DNA of 64,000 nucleotides from Arion vulgaris (Eukaryota > Mollusca > Gastropoda > Stylommatophora > Arionidae), in contig CM036753.1 of NCBI GenBank assembly GCA_020796225.1, positions 7,807,001-7,871,000 of the forward strand, given 5' to 3'. How positions within the stretch are numbered: the first letter of the stretch is position 1; every line of letters begins with the position of its first letter. The translations under genes were made by a program, and so were the position numbers. Under the pieces are notes generated by a model that saw only the letters and a program-made list of their open reading frames with translations, did no database searches and had not been told where the DNA came from. Positions 23,541-34,264 of the stretch are shown here, one piece after another.

Positions 23541-24485
23541 TGCCACCTAAGAAAAGAAAACTCTTCAGTCAGTCCAGAATCGACTGTAAACGAAGAGTGG
23601 CAAGTAGGTCTGCAGAAAATGTAATGATATCAGAAAATTGGAAGGAAGCTAATAGGTCGAGAATGACCAATGCTAGAGCTCAAGAAGACGAGGATGCTGT
23701 CTTAATTGACGTGAAGCTAATAGGACACGCATGGCTGATAACCAATCAAATGAGACATGTCAACAAACAGCTATCCGACTCGAACAAGACGCCAGACGAC
23801 GAGCAATAGCACGAGTTGCCAAATGGTTTTTGTTGAAGAATGAAGCATTCAACTACAATAATAATCGTGAATACGAAAAATACCCAATAATTGCTATTGG
23901 GGGATTGACAGCAGTTTGTCCTCACTGCAAGGCACAAAAATGGATTGGTGAAACACCTGGAATGTATTGCTCTGGAGGAAAAGTTCAGTTGCCTGAATTA
24001 CAAGAACCACCTGAACCATTAAAATCGTTTATGGACAACATAGCTGACTCTAACTTCTTAAAAAATATCAGAAAATACAATTAATGCTTTCAGATGACAT
24101 CTTTTGGCACAACTTCTACCAATTTCTCATCAAGGATTTATGCCAACTTTTAAAATGCAAGGTCAAGTATATCATCAATTTGGTTCACTCTTGCCACAAC
24201 CAAATGAAGACCCAAAATTTCTTCAAATTTATTTCATGGGTAATGAAGAAGCTGAGGCAAATCAGCGCATCAATTGTAATCCAGAAACTAATCACAATAC
24301 AGTGGTATATAGCTATTCAACGTATGCTACACACTTGCAACAGTTATGTCAGAAGTTTCAAGACTGTATTAGATCAGTTGCCCACTGACGACAGGAAAAT
24401 TGCAATCCGCGCTGACATAGTTCCGACCGGTCAACATGAGCGGACTTATAATGCACCTGTAGTAAACGAAGTTTCATTATCATAG
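23541..24485 (+). pseudogene. Helitron Rep protein, N-terminal region (frameshifted)
   Basis: The first piece starts MPPKKRKLFSQSRIDCKRR, a basic region. It shifts near 23745 to MADNQSNETCQQTAIRLEQD, then to CPHCKAQKWIGETPGMYCSG, a zinc-finger-like cluster typical of animal Helitron Reps. It continues with GFMPTFKMQGQVYHQFGSLLP and DRKIAIRADIVPTGQHERTY. At least three frameshifts break it. The starting Met at 23540 fits the basic N-terminus but is not proven. Confidence 0.8.
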
Positions 24486-24486
24486 C

Positions 24487-25983
24487 AGGAAATGATTTTG
24501 GAAAGCGGGACGTAATTTTACAAAAACGAGAAAACAAACTGCAACGAATTTCAGAAACACACAGATCTTACGATGCCCTTCAGTATCCAATTTTATTTCC
24601 TCGGGGTGAAGACGGTTACTACATTTGCATACATCAAAGGGATCCAGTCACTAAATTGATTTCAAACAAATTTGTTTCTTCAAAGGATTTCTACTCATTT
24701 CGAATCATGATCAGAGATACTCCAAATCACCTTTTAAGTTGTCGCCAACTATTCCATCAATTTTTGGTAGATATGTTCGCAAAAATTGAATGCGAGCGAT
24801 TGCTCTATATTCGATTGAACCAAACAAAACTACGTTCAGAAGAATATGTTCATTTGAGGGATGCTATTGCGATAGATGGCCAGGCAAACAACTATGGCAG
24901 GTTGGTTATTTTGCCATCAACGTTTACCGGAGGTACGCGGTATATGCATCATGAATATACCCAAGATTCGATTACTTATGTTCGCAATTATGGAAAACCT
25001 GATCTCTTCATAACGTTTACATGTAACCCAAAATGGAAAGAAATACAAGATGAATTACTACCAGGACAGTCACATTTGGATAGACATGATCTAATTGCAC
25101 GTGTGTTTCGTCAAAAGTTAATTAAATTCATGCAACTTATAACGAAGGGGGAGATCTTTGTCCTGTGAGATGTTGGGTGTCTTCATCAGAATGGCAGAAA
25201 CCGGGTTTGCCACATAACCATTTATTATTTTGGTTATTAAATAAGATTGACCCAAATAATATTGATCGCATTATTAGGGTGGAGATTCCTGATCCAAACT
25301 TAGATCCACCACTACCTAAAACCGTTATAGAGCAAATGGTGCATGGACCATGTGGATATATCAATCCGAATTTCCCATGTATGAAGGACGGCAAATGTAC
25401 CAAACGATATCCGAAGAGTCTGTTGCTTGAAACTCAAACTGGAGAAGATGGCTATCCACTATATCGAAGAAGAAAGTTAGCTGATGGAGGATTCGAAGCA
25501 ACTAAGAAACTTAAGAGAGCAAATAGTTCAGTTGAATTTAACATCGACAATAGATGGATTGTTCCGTATTGTCCAATGTTGTCACGAATGTTTGATGCAC
25601 ATATTAATGTTGAGTACTGCAATTCAGTAAAATCGATCAAATATGTGTTAAAATACATACACAAAGGTTCTGATCAAGCTGTGTTTGGCATTCAAAAAGA
25701 TGGAGAATTGATTGGTGAAATAGAAGGTTATCGTGCTGGCCGCTACATCAGCAGCAATGAAGCAGTTTGGCGGATATTGGATTTCCCAGTTCATGAGAGA
25801 TATCCCTCCGTAATGCAACTGGGCGTCCACCTTGAAAACGGACAGAGAGTTTACTTCAATACAGAAAATTTTCAACGCAGAGTTCAACAACTTCCAAGAA
25901 CAACTTTAATTGCCATTTTTGAGCTTTGTCAAAATGACGACTTTGCAAAGACGTTCCTAAATATTACACATGGGATAGGTTAA
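24487..25983 (+). pseudogene. Helitron Rep protein, HUH nuclease region (frameshifted)
   Basis: The frame 24487-25168 covers the Helitron-like N domain, including YDALQYPILFPRGEDG, GRLVILPSTFTGGTRYM and PDLFITFTCNPKWKEIQ. One shift near 25160 leads to KPGLPHNHLLFWL, the HUH-type metal-binding motif (H-N-H) of the nuclease. Then come EYCNSVKSIKYVLKYIHKG (the Tyr/Lys catalytic motif, with Y and K preserved) and EAVWRILDFPVHERYPSV. The frame shifts again near 25970. Confidence 0.88.
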
Positions 25984-26555
25984 AGAAAGCTTTTAATAGA
26001 AGAAAGCAGGGAGTCACAGTTGTTGGGTTCGATGGAGTTAAATCTAGCAATGTTTTAGGACGTGTTTATACTGTTCATCCAAACAATTTCGAATGTTTCT
26101 ACCTCCGCATCCTACTTCATACCGTTAGAGTTCTAATATCATTTACTGAATTAAAGACAGTTAAGGGTCAAGTTTGTGCAACATTCCGTGAAGCATGCCA
26201 AAAGCTTGATTTACTGGAGGACGACAATCAATGGCATGCTACGATGGCAGAAATAGTTGCATCAGAATCACCACAAAAGATCAGATCACTTTTCATCATT
26301 CTTATTACCTCATGCAATCTATCAAATCCACAAAATTTGTGGGACACATTCAAGGAAAGTATGTCGGAAGATATTCTTAATCGTACAATAGAACAGAATC
26401 CTAACTTGCAAATAGTTTACAACGAAGATATATTTAACCAAGTTTTAATCATCATAGAGGATAAAGTTATTGACATGGTTGGTAAAACTTTACAAGAATT
26501 AGGCTTCACATCCAGCAAGAAACAACATCAATCGTTTGCAGAGAGAAATACTTAA
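25971..26555 (+). pseudogene. Helitron linker between Rep and helicase domains
   Basis: The frame continues the Rep protein: WDRLKKAFNRRKQG, VLGRVYTVHPNNFECFYLR, FREACQKLDLLEDDNQW, then a region rich in acidic residues ending SSKKQHQSF. It leads directly into the helicase part. This region is conserved in Helitron proteins but has no named catalytic residues. Confidence 0.8.
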
Positions 26556-27370
26556 AGAAACCGCTTACAACGCCGGTGACTTAGAGAATTACGTAACCAT
26601 CAATGAGAAACTATTAGTTCATGACCAAAGAAATGTTTACGATATAATTATGAACCAAGTGAATGGTGGTACATGCGGTCTATTCTTCATTGATGTACCA
26701 GGAGGGACAGGAAAGACGTTTGTGATGAATTTACTCTTTCAAAATTCGCTTTTAATCGCATATTGCAATTGCCATGGCTTCTTCTGGAATAGCAGCAACT
26801 TTGCTTCAAGGAGGACGAACTGCTCACTCTACTCTTAAATTGCCACTCGATTTAGCACGTACCGAAGAGCCAATTTGCAACATCAGTAAAGGAACAGGCA
26901 AAGTGGCAGTTTTACAACAATGCAAATTGATTGTTTGGGATGAATGCACTATGATTCACAAGCACGGACTAGAAGCACTCAACAGGTCTCTTCAAGATAT
27001 TAGAAACAATCGACAACTTATGGTTGGAGCAGTAGTGGTTCTTGATGTTGATTTCAGGCAAACACTTCCTATTATTCCTAAAGGAACAATGGCTGATGAG
27101 CTCAAGGCGTGTCTGAAATCATCCCATCTTTGGATACATGTTCAAAATTTAAAATTAACTACCAACATGGGGATCCATTTACAGTAGGATGTCAATGCTT
27201 GACACTTTGCTGATCAATTGCTTGCTTTGGGAGATGGGCGGCTTTGCAAAGAACCAAACACTGACACAATCAAGTTACCAGAAGACTTCTGCAATATTGT
27301 GCACTCAATAGAACAACTTCAAGACATGGTGTTTTCACAGGAAAACAAGGAATGTTGTTTACTATCAGGC
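26536..27370 (+). pseudogene. Helitron PIF1-type helicase, truncated
   Basis: SF1B helicase motifs are visible: Walker A in FIDVPGGTGKTFVMNLL, MASSGIAATLLQGGRTAHS, Walker B-like LIVWDECTMIHKHGLEALN and RQTLPIIPKG. After a stop at 27187 it continues in another frame with LLALGDGRLCKEP and IKLPEDFCNIVHS. There the homology ends; the remaining helicase motifs (the C-terminal third) are missing. A one-base shift lies near 26775. Dead. Confidence 0.87.
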
Positions 27371-27469
27371 CCTAACTGATAAATATATATAACGTACAAT
27401 ATTTAGAAGAAAATGATATCTCTTGGAACGGCGTCACCAATTCCTCATCAAGGATTACTAACAACTTTC

Positions 27470-27495
27470 AACCGTGCGAAGCCGGTTAATCACTA

Positions 27496-27496
<1 letters not shown>
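27470..27496 (+). other. Helitron 3' terminal hairpin and CTAG end
   Basis: A five-base-pair stem aaccg/cggtt with loop tgcgaagc is followed after nine bases by CTAG. This is the structure expected to stop rolling-circle transposition. Confidence 0.75.

Positions 27497-27547
<51 letters not shown>
27497..27547. repeat. (TA)n microsatellite
   Basis: A pure ta run abutting the Helitron end; probably part of the target. Confidence 0.95.
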
Positions 27548-27553
<6 letters not shown>

Positions 27554-28360
27554 TTTTAAATCTGCCATTGTTTGTGGTGGTTATTGTCTGATAAGAAAAT
27601 ATTGCAAGGCAAAACTGGCATCGATTGGGAAGGAAATAGAGAACAAATGATCTGTATTTTGCAGCTTCTATTGTATTGTTATGCACACACAAAAACAAGA
27701 TATGCATAGAAAAACAAACAACTCGTCATTCGTGCTCGAGAACTTGTAGCGTCTTCGCTGCTGTTTTCGTAACATAAAGGTGTTGACAGCTTCGGATGGT
27801 TAGTCCTAAGTCAACTACCTAACCTGGAGGACTTGGGAGCCTTAGTTTGACCCGTTCTCAGTGATCTGTCAGGCTTGGGTGACCCTGCCAAGAATAAACT
27901 GACCCTGTATATAAAGACATTAAATTATTAAACACAAATTGACACACTATATATTGGATAACATTAGAGCATCTTTTCCCAAACTGGGGTCCGTTGACCA
28001 CCGGGTTTCCGTGAGGTACTGACAGGGGTTCATCAAGCACTTATAGAAATATTATGATATTTGACACTTCAAACAGAAAAATACATTTTAAAAACATATA
28101 TAAAAACAGTGGTAAACTATCTCCGCTGCGAAATCAAAGCACCTGGACAAGACCGAAGACTAAATGTCTGATATGAGAAAATGAAAGATAATTTGAAGTT
28201 TCCCGCAGTCTGGGAACATTGGAGCCAGCCTGATGCTGGTGTGGTGTAATAATAACTCCATCGCTAGAAGATTGACATAAATTTAAACTTTTGGGGGTTC
28301 GCGTCAGCAAAATGTATTTAAAAGGGTACCACCGGTAATGCAAAGTTTGGGAACCACTGG
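27548..28360. other. Intron sequence without recognised features
   Basis: The only notable stretches are aaactggggtccgttgacca and the later aaagtttgggaaccactgg, which look like arms of a diverged palindromic element of unknown class. Confidence 0.45.
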
Positions 28361-28361
28361 C

Positions 28362-28880
28362 ATTAGAACATTGATGGGCATGAACAGGAAACGTTGCAAC
28401 TTTTATACATTTGACTATATTAGAACATTGATGGGCATGAACAGGAAACGTTGCAACTTTTATACATTTGACTATATTAGAACATTGAGTTCATGAACAG
28501 GAAACGTTGCAACTTTTATACATTTGACTATATTAGAACATTGAGTTCATGAACAGGAAACGTTGCAACTTTTATACATTTGACTATATTAGAATGTTGA
28601 GTACACACGGACAATCTATTACAACCATTATAAATCTGACTACATTAGAACATTGATGGGCATGACCAGTCTATTGCAACCATTAAATATCTGATTACAT
28701 TAGAATGTTGATTACACACGACGACAAGTCTATTGCAACCATTATACATCTGACTATATCAGAAAATTGATGCAGTCTATTGCAACCATTAGACATTTCT
28801 GCTCAACATTGCAATTATTATAAAGATATGTACACCCTTGCAGCTATTATAAATTGATGCGCACCATTACAACTTTATAC
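28362..28880. repeat. ~57-bp minisatellite, decaying toward TM2 exon
   Basis: Four near-identical copies around aacaggaaacgttgcaactt, then four to five diverged ones with gtctattgcaaccatta. The last traces end about 90 bp before the TM2 acceptor. Confidence 0.85.
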
Positions 28881-28970
28881 ATTTATAGATAACATTATAA
28901 ATGTATATAAATATATAAATGTATGCAGAATAACTGTACTCTACAGTCATGATATTTATAAATCTTACAG

Positions 28971-29139
28971 AAAGCTTCATTGCCAGAGGAACACGATCCA
29001 CATCAATTTATTCATTTCCTTCATAGTCCGTGCTGTCATCTCGTTGATGAGAAATACTTTACTAGTGAAACATTTTGCCTTGCCAAGTGATGTGAAATAT
29101 GCAGCAGATGGGACACTTCGGTTTATACAAGGTGGCCCG
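28971..29139 (+). CDS. GPCR exon: ICL1, TM2 and ECL1
   Basis: Acceptor atcttacag, donor gtaatt. After one base it encodes 56 residues: KLHCQRNTIHINLF (ICL1/TM2 start, including the conserved His of TM2), ISFIVRAVISLMRNTLL (TM2), then ECL1 from VKHFALPSDVK to RFIQGGP, ending in phase 0. ECL1 is longer than in calcitonin or glucagon receptors, a trait shared with PTH receptors. It joins directly to HWECK of the TM3 exon. Confidence 0.93.
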
Positions 29140-29620
29140 GTAATTCAAAAGTTAAATAAACATAAATATGATATATAGATTCTTATGTTTATATGCTAGA
29201 CATGCTTTTCTTGTATGCTCTTTTGTCGTTTATATTGTTATCTTTCTACTTCCAACTAGAATGTCTTATGTCAACTACCGGGAACTAAAGAGCATATGAA
29301 AAGTTGATGGAAAAGTGCATTATAGGTATTTTTATCCTAATCGTTTCCATAGCTACCGTATTGGTGGTTTTAAGTTAAGTTAATTGCATATCCTTTACAG
29401 GACTTTGCGAATCAACCCCAGCTTTTAACGCTATTTGTGATTTGTCTAGGCATTATTACGTTCAGTAGTTTGCCATTGCTTTCTGAACGGTGGTGCCATC
29501 GTCCTTTGTAAAAATCCGCACGAAACAATTTGCAACCAAACTGTTCGCAGATTTTTCGAACTCAGAATGTCAGGGTTAATAGACCGAGTCACTATCCCCT
29601 AGGCCACAGGCGCCACATTA
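29140..29620. other. Intron sequence without recognised features
   Basis: AT-rich. No exon signature; the stretch near 29440-29600 may be an old tRNA-derived SINE (gactcggtc-like end) but is too decayed to place. Confidence 0.4.
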
Positions 29621-29850
29621 GTGGTTTTACTCTATCTATATCCTCTTCGTGTCTTTGGTTTGACACATAAGACTTCCACAACAGACTTCCACTGTTGCCG
29701 TTCTGCTGCCTTGCTACCAACCTTGTCCCACGTCAAGCCACACTCCTTCAACTCTCTCTCCACAGTTCTTCTCCATGTTTCTTTGGACGTCCAGGCCATC
29801 TCTTCCCATCCGCTGTCATCTTCTGCACCTTCTGTTGGAGCATAGAGTTC
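29620..29850 (-). mobile_element. Antisense non-LTR retrotransposon fragment (weak)
   Basis: On the minus strand, patterns like W..ERELKE and 'acgtccaaagaaacatgg' match the tail of other antisense fragments. No intact frame. Confidence 0.35.
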
Positions 29851-29984
29851 TTACATTCCAACATCCAGTAAGCAAAGGGAATTTGGGTGTAAGACAGTCA
29901 TCTGGGTGGAGACTTCCTTACGGGTTTGGTCTTCCCCCTTCATGAAATCAGTTGCCTAATGGACTTCTCTTCCTTCACCCGTTG

Positions 29985-30070
29985 TAACAATTGTTTCTCT
30001 CTCTCCCTTCACTCGTTGTAACAATGGTTTCTCTCTCTCCCTTCACCCGTATTAACAATGGTATCTCTTG
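29985..30070. repeat. Three ~35-bp copies
   Basis: cgttgtaacaatggtttctc and its variants repeat three times. Confidence 0.75.
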
Positions 30071-30439
30071 CTTCTATTTCCGTAACATGATGTTTTTTTA
30101 AAGGAATGAGTTTTTAGCCCATTGCCCAACCACCAACCGAGAGGACCAGGAGGTCACATTTCGTCTGCCCTCTATCCTTCAACCTTTGACATGGGTGTCC
30201 CACATAGGTGCAAAGAGCTTTGACATGGGTGTCCCACATAGGTGCAAAGAGCTTTCCGGATCATGGGTAGTAAGCTCCCACAACTGCAAAGTAATGACCT
30301 CGTGGGGAGGGTGGTTTTACTACGTGCGGGTAAATGCTCTGAGAACAGTACAGTACTCAGCAGATATAGGTCAGATGAGAAAAGACTTTATGGATCTCCT
30401 TGAGCTATTTTGCAAATGAGCCAAACCAAATATACACCC

Positions 30440-30960
30440 AAAAAAAACGTTACATAAAAAATAGATAAAGAGAGTAGAATAGCTCGAGCTAAAGCAGCTT
30501 TTATGAAAATGAAAAAAAACCATACTGTGCGTAAATTCACTACCAACGACAATGTGGAAAAGAGTTCTTCAGTTCTATATTGAAACAATACTTTTGCTTG
30601 GCAGCGAATCATGGACAATGAACAAACAATAAACAAGTCGCTGGAAGTCACAAAGATGTAGTTATAGAGAAGATTGCTGAAAATGTTATAGATAACAAAT
30701 ATTTCGTTTTCAAAAGAAGCATGCACACAAAGAAACATTATCAAAAGTAGCATGCACACAAAGAAACATTATCAAATAAAAAAATCAGACAATTAATGTT
30801 CTTCGGTAATAAACATGATAAAACCATAGAAGAGGTTTAGAACATTTGGTGACAACGGGTAAAATACGGGGAAGAAGAGATCATAGAAAGCAGGGAAAGA
30901 AGATGTTGGATGGCTTGATATCGTGGTTCAACAACAAATCCCCATCATAACTGATTAGCT
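30440..30960 (+). mobile_element. Non-LTR retrotransposon 3' half fragment
   Basis: A shifted frame reads RIARAKAAFMKMKKN, then LLLGSESWTMN, corresponding to the R...A...F.KMK and LLYG-E-W blocks after the reverse-transcriptase core. It ends with TGKIRGRR-like residues. It is broken by many indels. Confidence 0.6.
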
Positions 30961-31315
30961 GCACCAGAGAGAGAAAGTTGTGGAGAGACATAATCGTCTT
31001 CGTCGACAGATATACAGAAATAAACCCACCAATTAACAAGTATATATTCTGTGCCTGAATTACACATCTATAAATAAAAGAGTATTTGAACACCTCTATA
31101 AACTAAGAAAATAAGAGGAACTTTTCCCCGTACGTTATACTTCACCTCGACACCGGAAGGTACAAGTGAAACACGATGAGATGAGATTACAAAACCATTC
31201 AATCTGTGATGATTATTGATTGATTTCTTGGTCAGTTTCTTGCCTAGTTAGCGATTGTATGTTTCTCCCATACAAGACATCATCAGGAGAATGATTGCTT
31301 TGTCTGTATCTGGTC

Positions 31316-31319
<4 letters not shown>

Positions 31320-31348
<29 letters not shown>
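31320..31348. repeat. (GA)n microsatellite
   Basis: Pure ga run. Confidence 0.95.
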
Positions 31349-31457
31349 CATGTTTGTGCTATACACGACCCCATTAGGCTGTTAATTGTTTTGTTAGTCT
31401 AGTCAAGAACAAATGGAAGGAAATTGATTGAGACATTTAAAGAACTAAATCAGTGGT

Positions 31458-31776
31458 TTCTTCTTCTTCTTCTTCTTCGAACCCTATCGAGTACTTGTTA
31501 AACCACTCTTTGTGATCTGTATGTGATCTGTATGTGATCTGTATGTGATCTGTATGTGATCTGTATGTGATCTGTATGGGATCTGTATGTGATCTGGCTC
31601 TTGTACGTTATGTCAGTTATGCGCCTTCAAGTAGGCTAGCACATCCGATTTCTGTAACGCTTTTTATTTACTAGTGTAACTTCTCTAGGCTCCTAACCTC
31701 AGTGGCCTCTTACGACATGCCTTGTAGATCGCAGTTTTACTATTCTTTGCTTCCACTGTGGGCCATGGCAACACAC
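31458..31776 (+). mobile_element. SINE-like repeat family A, copy 5, with an 11-bp internal expansion
   Basis: Normal (ttc)n start and cgacatgccttgtagatcgc end. Inside, tgatctgtatg is repeated about seven times in tandem (31508-31588), where other copies have it once. Confidence 0.8.
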
Positions 31777-32159
31777 GTGAGAGTGGTTTTCAAACTTTCT
31801 TAACCCATTTTTTGTACGTCCAAATAACATACGTCGTCCAATCATACATTGATAATTGACAACAAGAAACATGACAGAAATAATTTGCAAACAATTACAG
31901 CATTAAATGTTCCAATTTCATATTCAAGAAACATTCAAGTGTTTAGAATTTTAATAGAAATTCACGTGCAAAAACCTATCTTCAAACTAATTATACATCA
32001 TACCTCTCTATCTAAATATGTTCTGACGTAATATGATGTTGGTTGTATATGTGCAGTCAACTAACATATTTATAATTTTGTATTTATCAAAGGGAAGCGT
32101 ATCGTTACAGACGAGGCATACTTATATCATGGTCAGAGAAGAGAACAAATAAATCTTCT

Positions 32160-32426
32160 CAAAAAGAACTCAAAATTTAAATAAAAACTGGCTGATGCTA
32201 CAAATAAGAATGAGAACCTTGAAGCATTTTTCACATATAAAGAGACATGATAGGTTGTAGAAACCATCATGGAAGGAGGACCGGTACAGAGGACTACCTC
32301 GGAGAAGATGGATTCAGAATGTAATTGATGATTTGAGCGTAACGGCTGCAGAAGTGGAACCTATGACATATGAGAGAGAAAAACATTCCGAAGAACCGTT
32401 AGGTGGAAAGTTCTGACAAGCTATTG

Positions 32427-32430
<4 letters not shown>
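32160..32430 (+). mobile_element. Non-LTR retrotransposon C-terminal fragment
   Basis: A sister of 14630-14915: KNWLMLQIRMRTL-like start, a stretch decoding to RGLPRRRWIQNVIDDLSV, and a fragment of the final RERKT tail. It ends in the (gat)n run that follows. Confidence 0.55.

Positions 32431-32474
<44 letters not shown>
32428..32474. repeat. (GAT)n microsatellite, likely retroelement 3' tail
   Basis: A trinucleotide run of ~15 units right at the end of the retroelement fragment, as at other fragments ending in gatgatgat. Confidence 0.9.
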
Positions 32475-32475
<1 letters not shown>

Positions 32476-32621
32476 TCGTTTGGTGTGCTCTACAGATATC
32501 ATGCTTCTTTCGCTGATTGAAAAAAATTTATTTAAAAAACCGGATCTGACAAAGATGGGTAAATATAAATAGAAGAAGAACTCGATAAATAAATATGGTA
32601 AAATTGTGATATGGATGAAGT

Positions 32622-32648
32622 CTTTCTCTCTCTCTCTCTCTCTCTCTA
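32622..32648. repeat. (TC)n microsatellite
   Basis: Pure tc run. Confidence 0.95.
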
Positions 32649-32935
32649 GCCTGTGTTGACCTTCTCGATTAGGATAGCAGCAAATCCATGTCAATCTTCA
32701 ATCTTCTCTTTCTGTGGCTGTCCTTTGATTTATTTTTGGTAGCTATGGTTGATTTATTTCAGTCCCTGCTTTACTCTTCTTTTCCTGGTGGTCTTAGATT
32801 TTTCCCATGTTTTCGTTGACCCTTTCGTGTCCATCCTAGTGCAGTTTCGTCACATAGTTGTCATGAGCAAAATATCTCTACCTACGGGGTCTCTTTTGGA
32901 TGATAGTGTTTACATTCTCCTACTGACACTGTGTA
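32645..32935 (-). mobile_element. Antisense non-LTR retrotransposon fragment
   Basis: Closely parallels 8655-8950 in order and wording (agcctgt..gacctt.tcgatt, then cctttcgtgtccatcctagtgc), followed by SINE E sequence. Confidence 0.45.
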
Positions 32936-33065
32936 AGCAGATAGGAGGGTCAATTCCTTTTCTCGGGTTTGGAACGTCGATTGCGGGATTGAACCCACTA
33001 CCCTCTTGTATCCGAGTCGATAGTCGAGCGCTTATGCATTACGCTAATAAGGTTATCCAGGATAA
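32936..33065 (-). mobile_element. tRNA-derived SINE family E, minus strand
   Basis: The minus strand has a tRNA-like head: gcgctcgactatcgactcgg, then a B-box-like gggttcaatcccgcaatcga. The same family occurs at 62098-62216. Confidence 0.6.
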
Positions 33066-33197
33066 TTATTACAGTAACATCCATTGCATAGGCGTATCTA
33101 TGGGCAATTCCTGTACCGTTCTCGTGCTCCAACTGAAGCAAAGAAAGAATGAGCGATAAAGATGCGCAGTCTCTGAACTAAAATAGAGTGTTTGAAT

Positions 33198-33500
33198 ATA
33201 TTATTTTCAGCATTGGGAATGCAAACTTCTGAATACATTATGGCAGTATTCTCTCAATGCAAACTATGATATTATTTTCAGCATTGGGAATGCAAACTTC
33301 TGAATACATTATGGCAGTATTCTCTCAATGCAAACTACATAATATTATTTTCAGCATTGGGAATGCAAACTTCTGAATACATTATGGCAGTATTCTCTCA
33401 ATGCAAACTACATGATATTATTTTCAGCATTGGGAATGCAAACTTCTGAATACATTATGGCAGTATTCTCTCAATGCAAACTACATTGATATTTGTGGAG
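33198..33500 (+). repeat. Tandem repeat of acceptor plus 5' part of the TM3 exon
   Basis: A 73-bp unit (first copy 71) comprises atattattttcag and the next 60 bases of coding sequence. Starts of the coding part are at 33211, 33282, 33355 and 33428. Each copy has an intact splice acceptor and encodes HWECKLLNTLWQYSLNANY. A fifth, degraded copy follows at ~33490-33556 and leads to the rest of the exon. Confidence 0.88.
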
Positions 33501-33620
33501 TATCAAACTCTGAATACATTATGGCAGTATTCTTCTAATACCAGGCTGATAAGTGGATATTATTGGAAGGCTCTATATCTGACATAATTCTGCATATCTT
33601 TTCTGCTGTTTGTTTCCCAG
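33211..33620 (+). pseudogene. GPCR exon: TM3 (tandemly duplicated start, degraded junction)
   Basis: Each copy begins HWECKLLNTLWQYSLNANY in phase 0, matching the W-CK....F-QY...ANY pattern at the start of class B TM3; the Cys would pair with the CW of ECL2. After the fifth copy, WILLEG is readable at 33554-33571, followed one base out of frame by LYL: the WxLxEGLYLH motif with the key Glu of TM3. No splice choice among the copies gives an open frame into WILLEG: copy 4 reaches a stop near 33538. The exon end is unclear. Either the locus is broken or this piece is misassembled. Confidence 0.75.
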
Positions 33621-33689
33621 TCAGGAGGTTTTTTAGAATAAATGCTCATTGTCTTGAGGATAAGTGATACATTTAAACATTATAATTAG

Positions 33690-33880
33690 GTCAGTTATAA
33701 GTTTTGACATAATTTACTGAGAACAATGATAGTTTTACATTATTTACTGAGATAAATGATAAGTTTATACATAATTTATGGAGATAAATGATAAGTTTAT
33801 ACATAATTTATGGAGATAAATGATAAGTTTATACATAATTTATGGAGATAAATGATAAGTTTATACATCATAGATAACGT
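33690..33880. repeat. ~32-bp minisatellite
   Basis: Four to five copies of gataaatgataagtttatac plus ataatttatg. Confidence 0.85.
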
Positions 33881-33984
33881 TTAGACATTATCTACATAAA
33901 ATAAAGTAAACTATTTCTATGTCTTCCCCGCTCTCTCTTTCTCTGTCTCTCTCTCTATATATATCTCTACATATAGTCTTCTAC

Positions 33985-34200
33985 AACAGAACATCAAGAA
34001 AGAAGACGAGAAGGACATCACGAAAAATATAGTCAGATGGCATAGAAGAATCCTGTCCAAATACATAAATAGCTATCACCCAAGCCACTAGAACAGCCAA
34101 GACAAAAATGCACATTCACCCCAAGAACTCACTAGAACAGCCAAAGTACAAAAAGAAAACTGCCACACTGGGTAACAACCTGGTAACAGTGTGACGAGAA
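33985..34200 (+). mobile_element. Non-LTR retrotransposon tail fragment
   Basis: Shares ctacaacagaacatcaag, agatggcatagaagaatcct and a ctgggtaacaacctggtaac end with 51380-51540. Frames are broken. Confidence 0.5.
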
Positions 34201-34264
34201 AAGAAAAAGACGAATGTAGGTACTATAAAAACGTGGAAAGCTAAGTACAAAGTGAAAGAAAGTG

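Larger units (their letters stand above)
22841..27496 (+). mobile_element. Helitron (rolling-circle transposon), decayed, with 3' hairpin end
   Basis: It contains Rep/helicase coding remnants in Helitron order. The 3' end has a stem aaccg/cggtt (27470-27487) followed by CTAG (27493-27496), then T, as expected for the end of a Helitron inserted between A and T. The 5' end is probably a TC within the ta-rich tract at 22835 or 22841, just after A. There are no inverted terminal repeats. The 5' leader has two diverged copies (about 22910 and 23210) of a block around agattttcgaaatcggatca. The 3' flank is a pure (TA)n run. Confidence 0.85.

Noticed and set aside
32749..33159. 136-codon plus frame
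   Set aside because: Covers an antisense retroelement fragment and an antisense SINE; no motif of its own.
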